Of a stretch of DNA of 64,000 nucleotides, positions 17,379 through 25,196 are shown piece by piece. The position numbers and the translations under genes were made by a program. The stretch comes from Bacillus renqingensis (GTDB taxonomy: Bacteria; Bacillota; Bacilli; Bacillales; Cytobacillaceae): NCBI RefSeq assembly GCF_016464375.1, contig NZ_JADDIU010000005.1:62001-126000 (forward strand), in the 5' to 3' direction. The notes below the pieces were generated by a model. That model was not told where the DNA came from and searched no databases. It saw only the letters and a program-made list of their open reading frames with translations. Each line of letters opens with the position of its first letter. Position 1 is the stretch's first letter.

Positions 17379-18056
17379 ATGCTAAATAAAAATAATAAAG
17401 GGGCCAAGACAACGCGAGAGCAGGTATATCAGCAATTGCTGGATGATATTCTCCAATTTAAGTTAAAACCCGGAATCTCTTTATCTGAAAAGGAAATATC
17501 TGAACGACTTGAAGTCAGCAGAACTCCTGTAAGGGAGGCCTTTTTGCATCTGGAAAAAGAAGGCTTATTAGAGATTTATCCTCAAAGAGGTTCTGTTGTT
17601 ACCCTGATTGACTATGAACTAATTGAAGAGGCCCAATTTATGCGTGAACAGCTTGAATTAGCGGTAGTTAAGTTAGCATGTGAAAGTTTCCCAGTCGAAG
17701 AACTAATAAATATAGAAACAAATCTAAAGAAACAAAAATTCTATGTAGAAGAAAAAGATGATCGAGCCCTGTTTCAATTAGATGAAGAATTTCATTACCT
17801 TTTGTTTAAAGGATGCAAAAAAGAACGCGTATGGGATAGCATCCAGCAGATGAATTTGCATTTTAAGCGTGTCAGATTCTTAAGGTTAAAAAGCGATTAT
17901 CATTGGGATGGAATTTACGAAGACCATGTTGACATTTATCAGGCTATTAATGATAAGAATGTGAAGCTGGCACAGGATATTATGCACAGACATCTCACAA
18001 GGGTATGGGAGGATTCCTCACTACTAATGAATAAATTTCCAGAGTATTTTAAGTGA
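17379..18056 (+). CDS. GntR-family (FadR/FCD) transcriptional regulator
   Basis: 225-residue repressor with an N-terminal winged helix (residues about 15-75; SEKEISERLEVSRTPVREAFLHLEKEGLL, here given in part as VSRTPVREAF) and a C-terminal all-helical FCD effector domain. The FCD domain has the metal-binding pattern of Asp and His residues (DEEFHYLLF, DHVDIYQAI, HRHLTRV). The ATG at 17379 is chosen over a TTG nine bases upstream because GGAGGGGG would touch the TTG. It likely senses a sugar acid and controls the MFS-lactonase-uxuA operon through the palindrome at 13528. Confidence 0.88.
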   Translation: MLNKNNKGAKTTREQVYQQLLDDILQFKLKPGISLSEKEISERLEVSRTPVREAFLHLEKEGLLEIYPQRGSVVTLIDYELIEEAQFMREQLELAVVKLACESFPVEELINIETNLKKQKFYVEEKDDRALFQLDEEFHYLLFKGCKKERVWDSIQQMNLHFKRVRFLRLKSDYHWDGIYEDHVDIYQAINDKNVKLAQDIMHRHLTRVWEDSSLLMNKFPEYFK

Positions 18057-18168
18057 CCTGGACCTAGTACTAGATAAAAAAAGACGAGCACGTTTCCCCG
18101 GATAAGGCCAGGTAAACCTGCCATATTGAATCTTATTTGAGACCCACTTCTATGGAAGGTGAGTGTTA

Positions 18169-19194
18169 ATGAAAAAAGTCGGATTAGTGATGAGAAAAAT
18201 ACAATTTGCGGAAGCGCATGGACCGCGGATTTATGCAGATAGATTAAAGGCACTTTGCGGGGAATTTGGCGTAGATATAATTTTTATTTCCCCCGAACGG
18301 CATGTGAGTGAATATGATCATCTTCCAGGTTACGAACATGAAAAAGGGGACCTCGTCAACTATGATATTGTTTTGGACAAAATCGAAAAGGAAAAAATTG
18401 ACCATGTGATTTACACAGTGTCAGGTTTTACCTTTTTAAAGATGTTCATCAAAAACAGTGTGTTATTTCCGCATAGCTTTCCCGACCCGGCACTTACGGG
18501 GTATGAAATGATGAAGCCATTCTACAGTATTGTCGATAAGGCCATTGTTCAAACTGAATTTCTTAAACGTGAATTCAGGACAAAATTTGCCGTTGACGAT
18601 GTGACTGTCATTCCGATTGGTTTTGATGAAAGATTGGCCGAGAAATATTTTGATCCGGCACAAATCGTGGATAACCGCGTCCTTTGGATTGGAAGAGATG
18701 AAGAGAACCGCCAGCCAGCTCTTGTACTGGAGTATGCTCGTCAAAACCCGGATAAGGAAGTATATATGGTTTTCGGTGGTGAGCGCTATCGTGAAAGTGT
18801 GAAGAAATACAATGTTCCGGATAATGTGAAAATAAAGTTTGCGCTAACCCAGGATGAAATCTTTTCCCTTATGAACACGGCAAAGGTATATTGGAATTGC
18901 TCCAAATTTGATACATTTGCCATGCCATTAACAGAAGCCTTGGCTATGGGGAAAATAATCGTAAAGCCATCGCATCCATGTTATGACCATATCAACTCCA
19001 GACATGCCTTCTCAGGAAACGAAAACAACTGGTTTGAGCTCGTCAATATGGCCCTCGCCTCACCAACTAAATTTTCTCAAGACAATCGACAGCATGCCTT
19101 CGAGAAATTCTCAAGCGCCGTCATGAAACAAGGTTACAAACAATTCTTTGATAAGTGGTTAGGAAACCGTGGGGACGGTCCTGCTGCATCCTAG
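18169..19194 (+). CDS. Glycosyltransferase, GT-B fold (GT4-like)
   Basis: 341-residue cytoplasmic protein with two Rossmann-like halves. The C-terminal half has the donor-binding region VLWIGRDEENRQPALVLEYA and the EX7E-like segment DTFAMPLTEALAMGK with the expected two acidic residues. The N-terminal half (VGLVMRKIQFAEAHGPRIYA) is the acceptor side. The start at 18169 follows GAAGGTGAG. No sugar-nucleotide or polymerase genes are adjacent, so the acceptor is unknown. Its stop codon (19192-19194) directly abuts the stop of the convergent cobA gene with no base between. Confidence 0.75.
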   Translation: MKKVGLVMRKIQFAEAHGPRIYADRLKALCGEFGVDIIFISPERHVSEYDHLPGYEHEKGDLVNYDIVLDKIEKEKIDHVIYTVSGFTFLKMFIKNSVLFPHSFPDPALTGYEMMKPFYSIVDKAIVQTEFLKREFRTKFAVDDVTVIPIGFDERLAEKYFDPAQIVDNRVLWIGRDEENRQPALVLEYARQNPDKEVYMVFGGERYRESVKKYNVPDNVKIKFALTQDEIFSLMNTAKVYWNCSKFDTFAMPLTEALAMGKIIVKPSHPCYDHINSRHAFSGNENNWFELVNMALASPTKFSQDNRQHAFEKFSSAVMKQGYKQFFDKWLGNRGDGPAAS

Positions 19195-20670
19195 TCAGGA
19201 AGAGACTGTAAGTTGATCAAAGCAAAGAGGGGATACTCCCTTTTTTCTCAAATATTCAATCAAGGCTTCCTTTGTTGCTTGGGCTGGTATGCCATGTGAC
19301 GGGAGTCCGGCAGCGTTCACAGCTGCCATTGTTTGTTTACCCAGACTGACCACCTGTAAGCCACCCAATAATTCCTTGGCATCGATTCCACATTCACGTA
19401 ATCCTGCCACAAACGGTGAAACAGAGGCACTACTAGGGAAGACTACCGTATTCACGTCTGCTTCCTCAAGCATTCTTTTAAAAATCGGCAGAAACTGACG
19501 GTCAAGCTCTTTTTTACTGGTGATGAATAGATTAGCATTTTCATAGTTGTTATTTAGAATACTGTCATCACCAACAATCAATAAATGGCCCTTCCTCGGC
19601 ATCTCCTCGACAAGCTTCGCTAGCAGACCGCGTTTATTTAACGCTTTTACAGATCCAATCGAAGCTCCAAAAAAGTCCGCACGGATTTGTCGGATATCAA
19701 TACCGTTTTCAAATACCGCTGTAAAAAATTCCTCCATGCTTTCGGGAGACGTAAAGAGAATTTTTTCGTAGCGTGCCAGCTTTGATACATCTACTGGCAA
19801 TATCGTTTTTTTCCACTTTGGAAATTCGATCACATCAGCACCTTGTTTGCTCAATTCCTCCGCCAAACCGCTCATCCCTTCACTTGTACGGGCAAGCAGG
19901 ATTTGCCGGCCATATAATGGCATCGCCTCAAACCAACTGATCTTTTGCCGAAGCGAAATCACTTCTCCAACAAGAATGATCGCTGGATTACTAAACTTGG
20001 CTGCCTTAACCTTTTCGGTAATATCGGCGAGCGTCCCTTGCAAAGTTTTCTGGCGTCCGAAAGTGCCCCATTGAATCAAGATAACCGGGGTAGAGGCCTT
20101 TTTTCCATGGATAATCAGATTTTCACATATATAAGGCAAATTTCCAACCCCCATGTAAAAAGCAATCGTGTCGACTCCGCGAACAAGGCCGTCCCAATCA
20201 AGCAGCGGTTTGCCATCCCGGGATTGATCATGGGCGGTAACAACGGCGAACGACTCAGCATGCTCCCGATGAGTGACAGGAATTCCCGCATAAAGAGGGG
20301 CAGCAATCCCCGAGGAAATGCCGGGAACGATTTCAAATGGAATTCGGTAGCGGGCAAGGGCTGCCGCTTCTTCGCCAACGCGGCCAAAAACGCCGGGGTC
20401 GCCGCCTTTTAAACGGACAACCATTTTTCCCGCCAGTGCCTTTTCCACCAAAAGTCTATTAATATTCTCCTGGCGCAAAATATGGCGGTCAGGCAACTTG
20501 CCGCAATAAATGAATTCACAATCGCTTGCAGCGTATTCCAACAGCTTTGGATTTGCAAGGCGGTCATATAGAATGACTTCCGCCTGTTTGATAACTTCCA
20601 TTCCTTTAACGGTGATTAACCGTACATCCCCTGGCCCTGCACCTACTAAAAATACTTTTCCTGTTGTCAT
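19195..20670 (-). CDS. cobA: Uroporphyrinogen-III C-methyltransferase / uroporphyrinogen-III synthase fusion
   Basis: Bifunctional protein (491 residues) supplying siroheme precursor for nitrite reductase. Residues about 1-245 are SUMT: the GAGPGD loop near the start (VFLVGAGPGDVRLITV), VVRLKGGDPGVFGR and the product-site motif TVAFYM-like TIAFYMGVGNL. Residues about 260-490 are a HemD-type domain beginning LLARTSEGMSGLAEELS. This is the NasF arrangement of Bacillus. The ATG at 20670 with GGAGGGAAGG before it is preferred to a start 17 codons upstream that would overlap nirD. It is the third gene of nirB-nirD-cobA. Confidence 0.88.
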   Translation of the reverse strand: MTTGKVFLVGAGPGDVRLITVKGMEVIKQAEVILYDRLANPKLLEYAASDCEFIYCGKLPDRHILRQENINRLLVEKALAGKMVVRLKGGDPGVFGRVGEEAAALARYRIPFEIVPGISSGIAAPLYAGIPVTHREHAESFAVVTAHDQSRDGKPLLDWDGLVRGVDTIAFYMGVGNLPYICENLIIHGKKASTPVILIQWGTFGRQKTLQGTLADITEKVKAAKFSNPAIILVGEVISLRQKISWFEAMPLYGRQILLARTSEGMSGLAEELSKQGADVIEFPKWKKTILPVDVSKLARYEKILFTSPESMEEFFTAVFENGIDIRQIRADFFGASIGSVKALNKRGLLAKLVEEMPRKGHLLIVGDDSILNNNYENANLFITSKKELDRQFLPIFKRMLEEADVNTVVFPSSASVSPFVAGLRECGIDAKELLGGLQVVSLGKQTMAAVNAAGLPSHGIPAQATKEALIEYLRKKGVSPLCFDQLTVSS

Positions 20671-20695
20671 CCTGCAGCCTTCCCTCCATGCCGTT

Positions 20696-21016
20696 CTACA
20701 AAATGATAAAAACAATATCATTTTTTATTTCAAGTTCAAATGTCCGTACCTGGCCTTCGTCAGGTGCCTGGACCTTTCCGTCAGCTAAAGAGATTTTCCA
20801 ATCATAAACCGGACAAAACACATACTCGCCGCTGACAAGTCCTTCCGAAAGGACGCCCCCCTTCGGATGCGGACTGCGGTTTTCCAATGCAAAAACTTTC
20901 CCATTAGATGTTTTAAAAAGGGCAATTTCGATGTCATCGATTTTAATCGAATAGCCGCTTCTTTCCTTCAAATTTGAAAGGTGTGCGACCGGAATACGGG
21001 CAATGGTTGTCGTCAT
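20696..21016 (-). CDS. nirD: Nitrite reductase small subunit (NirD, Rieske-like)
   Basis: 106-residue partner of NirB with the Rieske-like beta fold. The cluster-binding residues of true Rieske proteins are not conserved: where C-x-H is expected the sequence is NRSPHPKGG, and where C-x2-H is expected it is YVFCPVYDW. It therefore should not bind a 2Fe-2S cluster, and acts as a structural or assembly subunit. Its start overlaps the nirB stop by four bases. B. subtilis NasE belongs to the same subfamily. Confidence 0.9.
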   Translation of the reverse strand: MTTTIARIPVAHLSNLKERSGYSIKIDDIEIALFKTSNGKVFALENRSPHPKGGVLSEGLVSGEYVFCPVYDWKISLADGKVQAPDEGQVRTFELEIKNDIVFIIL

Positions 21017-23433
21017 TTGGATTCGCTCCCAACTATGATAGTGTGTTTTGAATAGTATTTTTCTTGAATCTCTTCATTTTCAATGGCTTTATTCCAAGGC
21101 TCCATATATTTCTGCAATGTTTTGTCCATCCGCTCGTTCAAGGTCTTACGGGTTTCTTCATTTGCCAAGATTTCTCTCACATGGTCCAAGCCCATCCGTT
21201 CAACCCATTTGGAAGTACGCTCCAAATAATTTGCTGTTTCACGATAGTATTGAAGGAAGGCACCTGTCATTTCCATTACTTCTTCTTTCGTTTTCAGCGT
21301 GCATAGTAAATCCCCTGGACGGAGGTCTACACCGCCATTACCGGCGACATACATCTCCCAGCCTCCGTCGATTCCCACAAAACCAATATCCTTTATTCCC
21401 GCTTCAGAACAGTTTCTTGGGCAGGCCGATACCCCCATTTTCACTTTATGTGGTGTATCAAGCCGTTCAAATTTCTTCTCCAGTTCAATTCCAAGGGCCA
21501 TTGAATCCTGTGTTCCGTAGCGGCAGAATTGTGCGCCAACACAAGTCTTAACGGTACGAAGTGTTTTTCCGTAGGCATAGCCGGAAGGCATGTCCAAGTC
21601 TTCCCATATGTTTGGCAGGTCTTCTTTTTTGACGCCGAACAAACCAATCCGTTGCCCGCCGGTTAATTTCACTAATGGTACCTGATATTTTTCAGCCACT
21701 TCTGCGATTTTTTTCAAATCGGCGGCTGTTGTAACCCCGCCGTACATTCTTGGAACAACAGAGTAGGTGCCGTCCTTCTGAATGTTGGCATGCATCTTTT
21801 CGTTCACGAGGCGGGAATCGCGGTCATCCTTGTATTCATCCATGTAAATCATCCCAAGATAATAGTTGATGGCCGGACGGCATTTTGTACAGCCCTCCTC
21901 ATTGTTCCATTCAAGGACATTCATCACTTCTTTCACGCTCGTTAAGCCTTTTGCCTTGATTTCTGTAACCAATTCTTCGCGACTTAAGGTAGTACAGCCG
22001 CAAATGCTTATCTTTTGCGCCGCAGCTGCATCAAATTTGTCGCCAAGCGTATGGGCCAGGATTTGGTTGACCAGCGGTTTACAGCGTCCGCAGGAACGAC
22101 CGGCATTTGTACAATGACTTACCTGATCGAGCGTCGTAAGTCCCTGTGTCTGGATAGCCTCCACAATTGCCCCTTTGGTGACACCATTACAGCCGCAGAC
22201 CAGTTCATCATCTGCCATTGCGGCAATATCATCACTTGTTCCGGTTCCCCCATCTGTTGGAAAAATGGAAACCTCGCTAATATCCTCTTTTTTCATTAAC
22301 ATACGAAACAGCCTTGTGCTGTCCTTTGTATCCCCATACAGGACGATTCCGACAATAATATTATTTCTTGTCAACACCCGTTTATAGATGCCTTCATACT
22401 CGTTGTAAATCATGATAGACTTCGTTGAATCATCCTCAAAAATTTCCCCGGCAGAGAAAAGATCGACACCTGCCACCTTTAATTGTGTTCCGGTAACAGA
22501 TCCCTCATAAGGTTCACCGTCGATACCGCAAATCCGCTTCGCCAACACTTTTCCTTGTTCGTATAATGGCGCCACTAATCCATAGACAATTTCTCTGTGT
22601 TCAGCACATTCCCCGACGGCGTACACATGCGGTACACACGTTTCCATAAAGTCATTCACCACAATGCCGCGATTGACGTAAATGCCGCTTTTTTTGGCAA
22701 CCGCCGTATTGGACTTGATTCCAACCGCCATAACGACTAGGTCGGCATTTACTTCAGAACCGTCTTTAAAACGCAGACCTGTAACGCGTTCATCTCCCAA
22801 GATTTCAACCGTTTCTTTCTCCATTAGAAAGTTCATGCCTTGGGCTTCAAGTTCTGCCCGTAACAGGGAGGAGGCAATGGGGTCGAGTTGACGTTCCATT
22901 AGATGCGGCATCAGGTGGACAACGTCGACTTTCATTCCAAGATTCAACAAGCCTCTTGCTGCTTCAAGCCCAAGGAGGCCGCCCCCGATTACCACTGCTT
23001 TTTTAGCGTGCTCTGCCGCTTTGATCATCATTTCACAATCTTGAATATCGCGGAATCCGGTTACGCCGATTTTATCCACACCTGGGATTGGCAGGATGAA
23101 GGAATTGGATCCGGTTGCAATAATTAATTCATCATAGTTCACTTCACGGCCCTGGTCACTGATGACACGCTTTGCCTGACTATCGATTTTAATCACCGAT
23201 TCGCCCGTGAATAATTGAATGTCATTTTCTTTATACCAATCAAGCGGATTGATAATAATCTCTTCGAAATGGGTGTCACCCTGCAGAATATTCGATAATT
23301 TAATTCGATTATAGTTGGGGTACGGTTCTTGTCCAAAAATGGTGATTTCAAATTGTTCCGGTGCTTGTTTAAGAATTTCTTCAATCGTTCTGACTCCTGC
23401 CATTCCATTTCCAATCATGACTAATTTTTTCAT
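21013..23433 (-). CDS. nirB: NAD(P)H-dependent nitrite reductase large subunit
   Basis: Reduces nitrite to ammonium in the cytoplasm with NAD(P)H, using FAD, Fe-S and siroheme. 806 residues. Order of domains: FAD/NAD oxidoreductase (MIGNGMAGVR at the start, VVIGGGLLGLEAARG); two BFD-like 2Fe-2S segments (CGCNGVTKG with CTNAGRSCGRC, and CGCTTLSREE with CTKCRP); nitrite/sulfite reductase ferredoxin-like domain; then the siroheme/4Fe-4S domain with Cys in TCVGAQFCRYG and SACPRNCSEAG. The start at 23433 has AGGAGAG eight bases before it; an upstream in-frame extension overlaps the operator and is unlikely. Homologous to B. subtilis NasD. Confidence 0.95.
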   Translation of the reverse strand: MKKLVMIGNGMAGVRTIEEILKQAPEQFEITIFGQEPYPNYNRIKLSNILQGDTHFEEIIINPLDWYKENDIQLFTGESVIKIDSQAKRVISDQGREVNYDELIIATGSNSFILPIPGVDKIGVTGFRDIQDCEMMIKAAEHAKKAVVIGGGLLGLEAARGLLNLGMKVDVVHLMPHLMERQLDPIASSLLRAELEAQGMNFLMEKETVEILGDERVTGLRFKDGSEVNADLVVMAVGIKSNTAVAKKSGIYVNRGIVVNDFMETCVPHVYAVGECAEHREIVYGLVAPLYEQGKVLAKRICGIDGEPYEGSVTGTQLKVAGVDLFSAGEIFEDDSTKSIMIYNEYEGIYKRVLTRNNIIVGIVLYGDTKDSTRLFRMLMKKEDISEVSIFPTDGGTGTSDDIAAMADDELVCGCNGVTKGAIVEAIQTQGLTTLDQVSHCTNAGRSCGRCKPLVNQILAHTLGDKFDAAAAQKISICGCTTLSREELVTEIKAKGLTSVKEVMNVLEWNNEEGCTKCRPAINYYLGMIYMDEYKDDRDSRLVNEKMHANIQKDGTYSVVPRMYGGVTTAADLKKIAEVAEKYQVPLVKLTGGQRIGLFGVKKEDLPNIWEDLDMPSGYAYGKTLRTVKTCVGAQFCRYGTQDSMALGIELEKKFERLDTPHKVKMGVSACPRNCSEAGIKDIGFVGIDGGWEMYVAGNGGVDLRPGDLLCTLKTKEEVMEMTGAFLQYYRETANYLERTSKWVERMGLDHVREILANEETRKTLNERMDKTLQKYMEPWNKAIENEEIQEKYYSKHTIIVGSESK

Positions 23434-23472
23434 TTGAGTCTCTCCTATATTGATGTTTTTCTCTATAGTTAT

Positions 23473-23515
23473 ATTGTAAATACCTATGACTATAAAAATT
23501 GTGAAGTACGTCACA
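23473..23515 (-). promoter_or_regulatory. nirB promoter with FNR/Rex-type box at about -41.5
   Basis: TGTGA (23500-23504) N6 TCACA (23511-23515) lies in a 22-bp near-perfect dyad with AATT flanks. On the minus strand a -10 element TACAAT occupies 23478-23473, predicting a start near 23466. The palindrome centre (23507.5) is then 41.5 bp upstream, exactly where class II FNR/CRP activators bind, and there is no good -35 hexamer. This favours activation by an FNR-type regulator at low oxygen; Rex would be the alternative reader. Confidence 0.6.
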
Positions 23516-23528
23516 ATTCAAATAAATT

Positions 23529-23544
23529 TGTGAGTGATTTCACA
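23529..23544. promoter_or_regulatory. Second TGTGA-N6-TCACA box upstream of nirB
   Basis: TGTGA (23529-23533), GTGATT, TCACA (23540-23544), centred 29 bp upstream of the first box. Tandem sites of this kind can tune an FNR promoter or bind a second regulator. Confidence 0.5.
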
Positions 23545-23562
23545 TAACTGTCACAGAAGTAA

Positions 23563-23747
23563 GAAAAGCGCAAGCGCCCTGGTCAGCGGCGTATGGCCTG
23601 GAGCGCTCCAACTGAGATAAAGGAAACACGGTGAGCGCAAGTGAACCGATGTTGACTTATCGTAGGGCGGAGCGCGAAGGACACTAGCCGCTAGGGCGCT
23701 GGAGCTAGAAATTTCTCAAAGTCGAATGATAGAAATTCTGATACTCC
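23563..23747 (-). repeat. Dispersed intergenic repeat, copy 3 (inverted)
   Basis: Read on the minus strand it starts ATCAGAATTTCTATCATTCG, has CTTTGAGAA then AGCTCCAGCGCCCTAGCG, and ends CTGACCAGGGCGCTTGCGC. These are the same ends as the copies at 17149 and 51871, but the middle differs. It lies between the nirB control region and the terminator of the LysM-3D gene. Together with those elements it fills the 397-bp gap. Confidence 0.75.
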
Positions 23748-23775
23748 AAAAAAGCCAGCAATTGCTGGCTTTTTA
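23748..23775. terminator. Terminator of the LysM-3D gene
   Basis: AAAAAGCCAGCA (23749-23760) and TGCTGGCTTTTT form a long perfect stem with a short AT loop. The A/U runs on both sides make it usable from either strand; its natural client is the minus-strand gene ending at 23831. Confidence 0.85.
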
Positions 23776-23830
23776 GGTTGATTCAATGTCTTAGGTTCAA
23801 GGAAGCAGAGAGATGCTTCGCCGAACCCGC

Positions 23831-24568
23831 TTAATCTAATATCGTTACCTTTACTTGCTTTACACCGAAGTTGTTAGCGTCTTGTTCAGAGGGGATGAAG
23901 ACATCGATTCTGTTTCCTTTGATAGCACCGCCGGTATCGGCGGCGGTTGCTTTGCCAAAGCCCTCTACATATACTTTGGTGCCAAGCGGTATAACGGATG
24001 GATCAACGGCGATGACCTTTTCGTTTGGGTGTGCCTTAAGGTTAATTCCAGTAGCGGTAGTCCCGGAACATCCTTCACATGATGCAGTATAGGCTGTGGC
24101 TCTTACGGTAATTACCTTTTGGCTCGTCTTATCTGTTGATTCGGATTTCTTCTTTGGTTTTTGTGCGGAAGATTCCGGTGCTTTTTCTGCTTTTATTTTA
24201 TTAGAAGTAGTTACTTCTTCATAAATGATTAAATCTAGTCCGGGATGGATGGCATTGGTAAGTAAATCGTTCCATTCCTTAATTTGTGATACAGTAACAT
24301 GCTGTTTTGTGGCAATTGTACTTAATGTATCGCCTTTTTTTACAGTATAATGTTTTTCGTTTGCAATCGTTAATTCATCCCCTGGATGAATAAGATCTGA
24401 AGTAAGATGATTGACCTTTTGAATATTTTTAACAGTTGTTTGATTGGTTTGTGATAGGTCCCAAAGGGTATCCCCTTTTTTCACTGTTATGGTTGCAGCT
24501 TGTACATTAGCACTTACAGTACCTGAGAGTACAGCTGCTGCTATAAATATTTTTATTTTGTTAAGCAT
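23831..24568 (-). CDS. Secreted LysM / 3D-domain cell-wall protein (YocH-like)
   Basis: 245-residue exported protein. It has a signal peptide (MLNKIKIFIAAAVLSG...VQAA) and two LysM peptidoglycan-binding modules (TITVKKGDTLWDLSQ and HYTVKKGDTLSTIAT). A Lys/Ser/Pro-rich linker near residues 125-145 precedes a C-terminal 3D domain with its three Asp residues (AVDPSVIPLG, AADTGGAIKG, RIDVFIPS). 3D domains resemble lytic transglycosylases such as MltA, and YocH of B. subtilis is a WalRK-controlled autolysin. The ATG at 24568 has GGAGGG seven bases before it. I see no clear WalR site. Confidence 0.85.
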   Translation of the reverse strand: MLNKIKIFIAAAVLSGTVSANVQAATITVKKGDTLWDLSQTNQTTVKNIQKVNHLTSDLIHPGDELTIANEKHYTVKKGDTLSTIATKQHVTVSQIKEWNDLLTNAIHPGLDLIIYEEVTTSNKIKAEKAPESSAQKPKKKSESTDKTSQKVITVRATAYTASCEGCSGTTATGINLKAHPNEKVIAVDPSVIPLGTKVYVEGFGKATAADTGGAIKGNRIDVFIPSEQDANNFGVKQVKVTILD

Positions 24569-24924
24569 TCTATTACCCTCCATGTTCTTTGGTTGCTAAG
24601 TTTTCATCATCTTAACATGGATTTTTTTATTGCAAAGAACAAGGAAATGTTAATTTGGTTACGCCTATGGCAGGGATATTGCAATCATATTATCTAAGAT
24701 GAGTGAATAATTAGAAAATATGGTTTTTTAAAGGGATGGGTAGAACAATAAGCCTGACAGACTGCCGTTTTGAAGCAGGTTTTTAATTATTACAGAAATG
24801 TTACATAAGCAGGGTAGAAAGGGTGCTAGTAATCCAATATTTGGTTTTGATGCCAATGATTTTTTTGGGTTATTTTGAACGTGTTAAGAGGTAGGAAGCG
24901 GAGGAAATATTTCTCTATTTAGAC
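24569..24924. other. Intergenic DNA left of the heptamer array
   Basis: 356 bp that must hold the promoter of the minus-strand LysM-3D gene. No ORF with a credible ribosome binding site, no terminator with a U-run and no obvious repeats were seen. The remaining right part of this gap is the array at 24925-25091 and the parM ribosome binding site (GGAAAGGGTTGAG). Confidence 0.4.
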
Positions 24925-25091
24925 TGTATACTAAATTGTTTACTTGTTTACAAAAAGTATACTTAATGTTTACAATTTTGTTTTCATGTATACAAATATG
25001 TGTACATGTCTTTAAAACAAGATGTATACAACTTTGTCATTGTTGTGTACAAAAGAGTTTACACCGCTGCCAAAGTTTACGTATTGTTTAC
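24925..25091. repeat. Array of twelve WGTNTAC heptamers, candidate parC centromere/operator
   Basis: Heptamers TGTATAC, TGTTTAC, AGTATAC, AGTTTAC or TGTGTAC start at 24925, 24937, 24945, 24956, 24967, 24987, 24999, 25023, 25044, 25056, 25074 and 25085. Start-to-start steps are 12, 8, 11, 11, 20, 12, 24, 21, 12, 18 and 11 bp, so most lie on roughly the same DNA face. All are in the same orientation except that GTATAC and GTGTAC cores are partly palindromic. The array ends about 105 bp before an actin-like parM gene followed by a parR-like gene. That is the layout of plasmid ParMRC/Alp7 centromeres, where the adaptor binds iterons and also represses the operon. Confidence 0.75.
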
Positions 25092-25196
25092 ATTTTTACA
25101 CTTTTATTTTTTTCTAGTAGATTCATTGCCGAATCTGGCAATCTCTTGTACGCTTAATAGTAGGATTTCATTAATTATCTGGAAAGGGTTGAGTTT

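Noticed and set aside
19289-20788. Plus-strand open frames opposite cobA and nirD, including one of 155 codons
   Set aside because: Antisense to well-identified genes, no ribosome binding sites, and no recognisable domains.
23497-23518. TnrA box upstream of nirB
   Set aside because: TnrA sites have seven bases between half sites; both palindromes here have six, which fits FNR/Rex-type binding instead.
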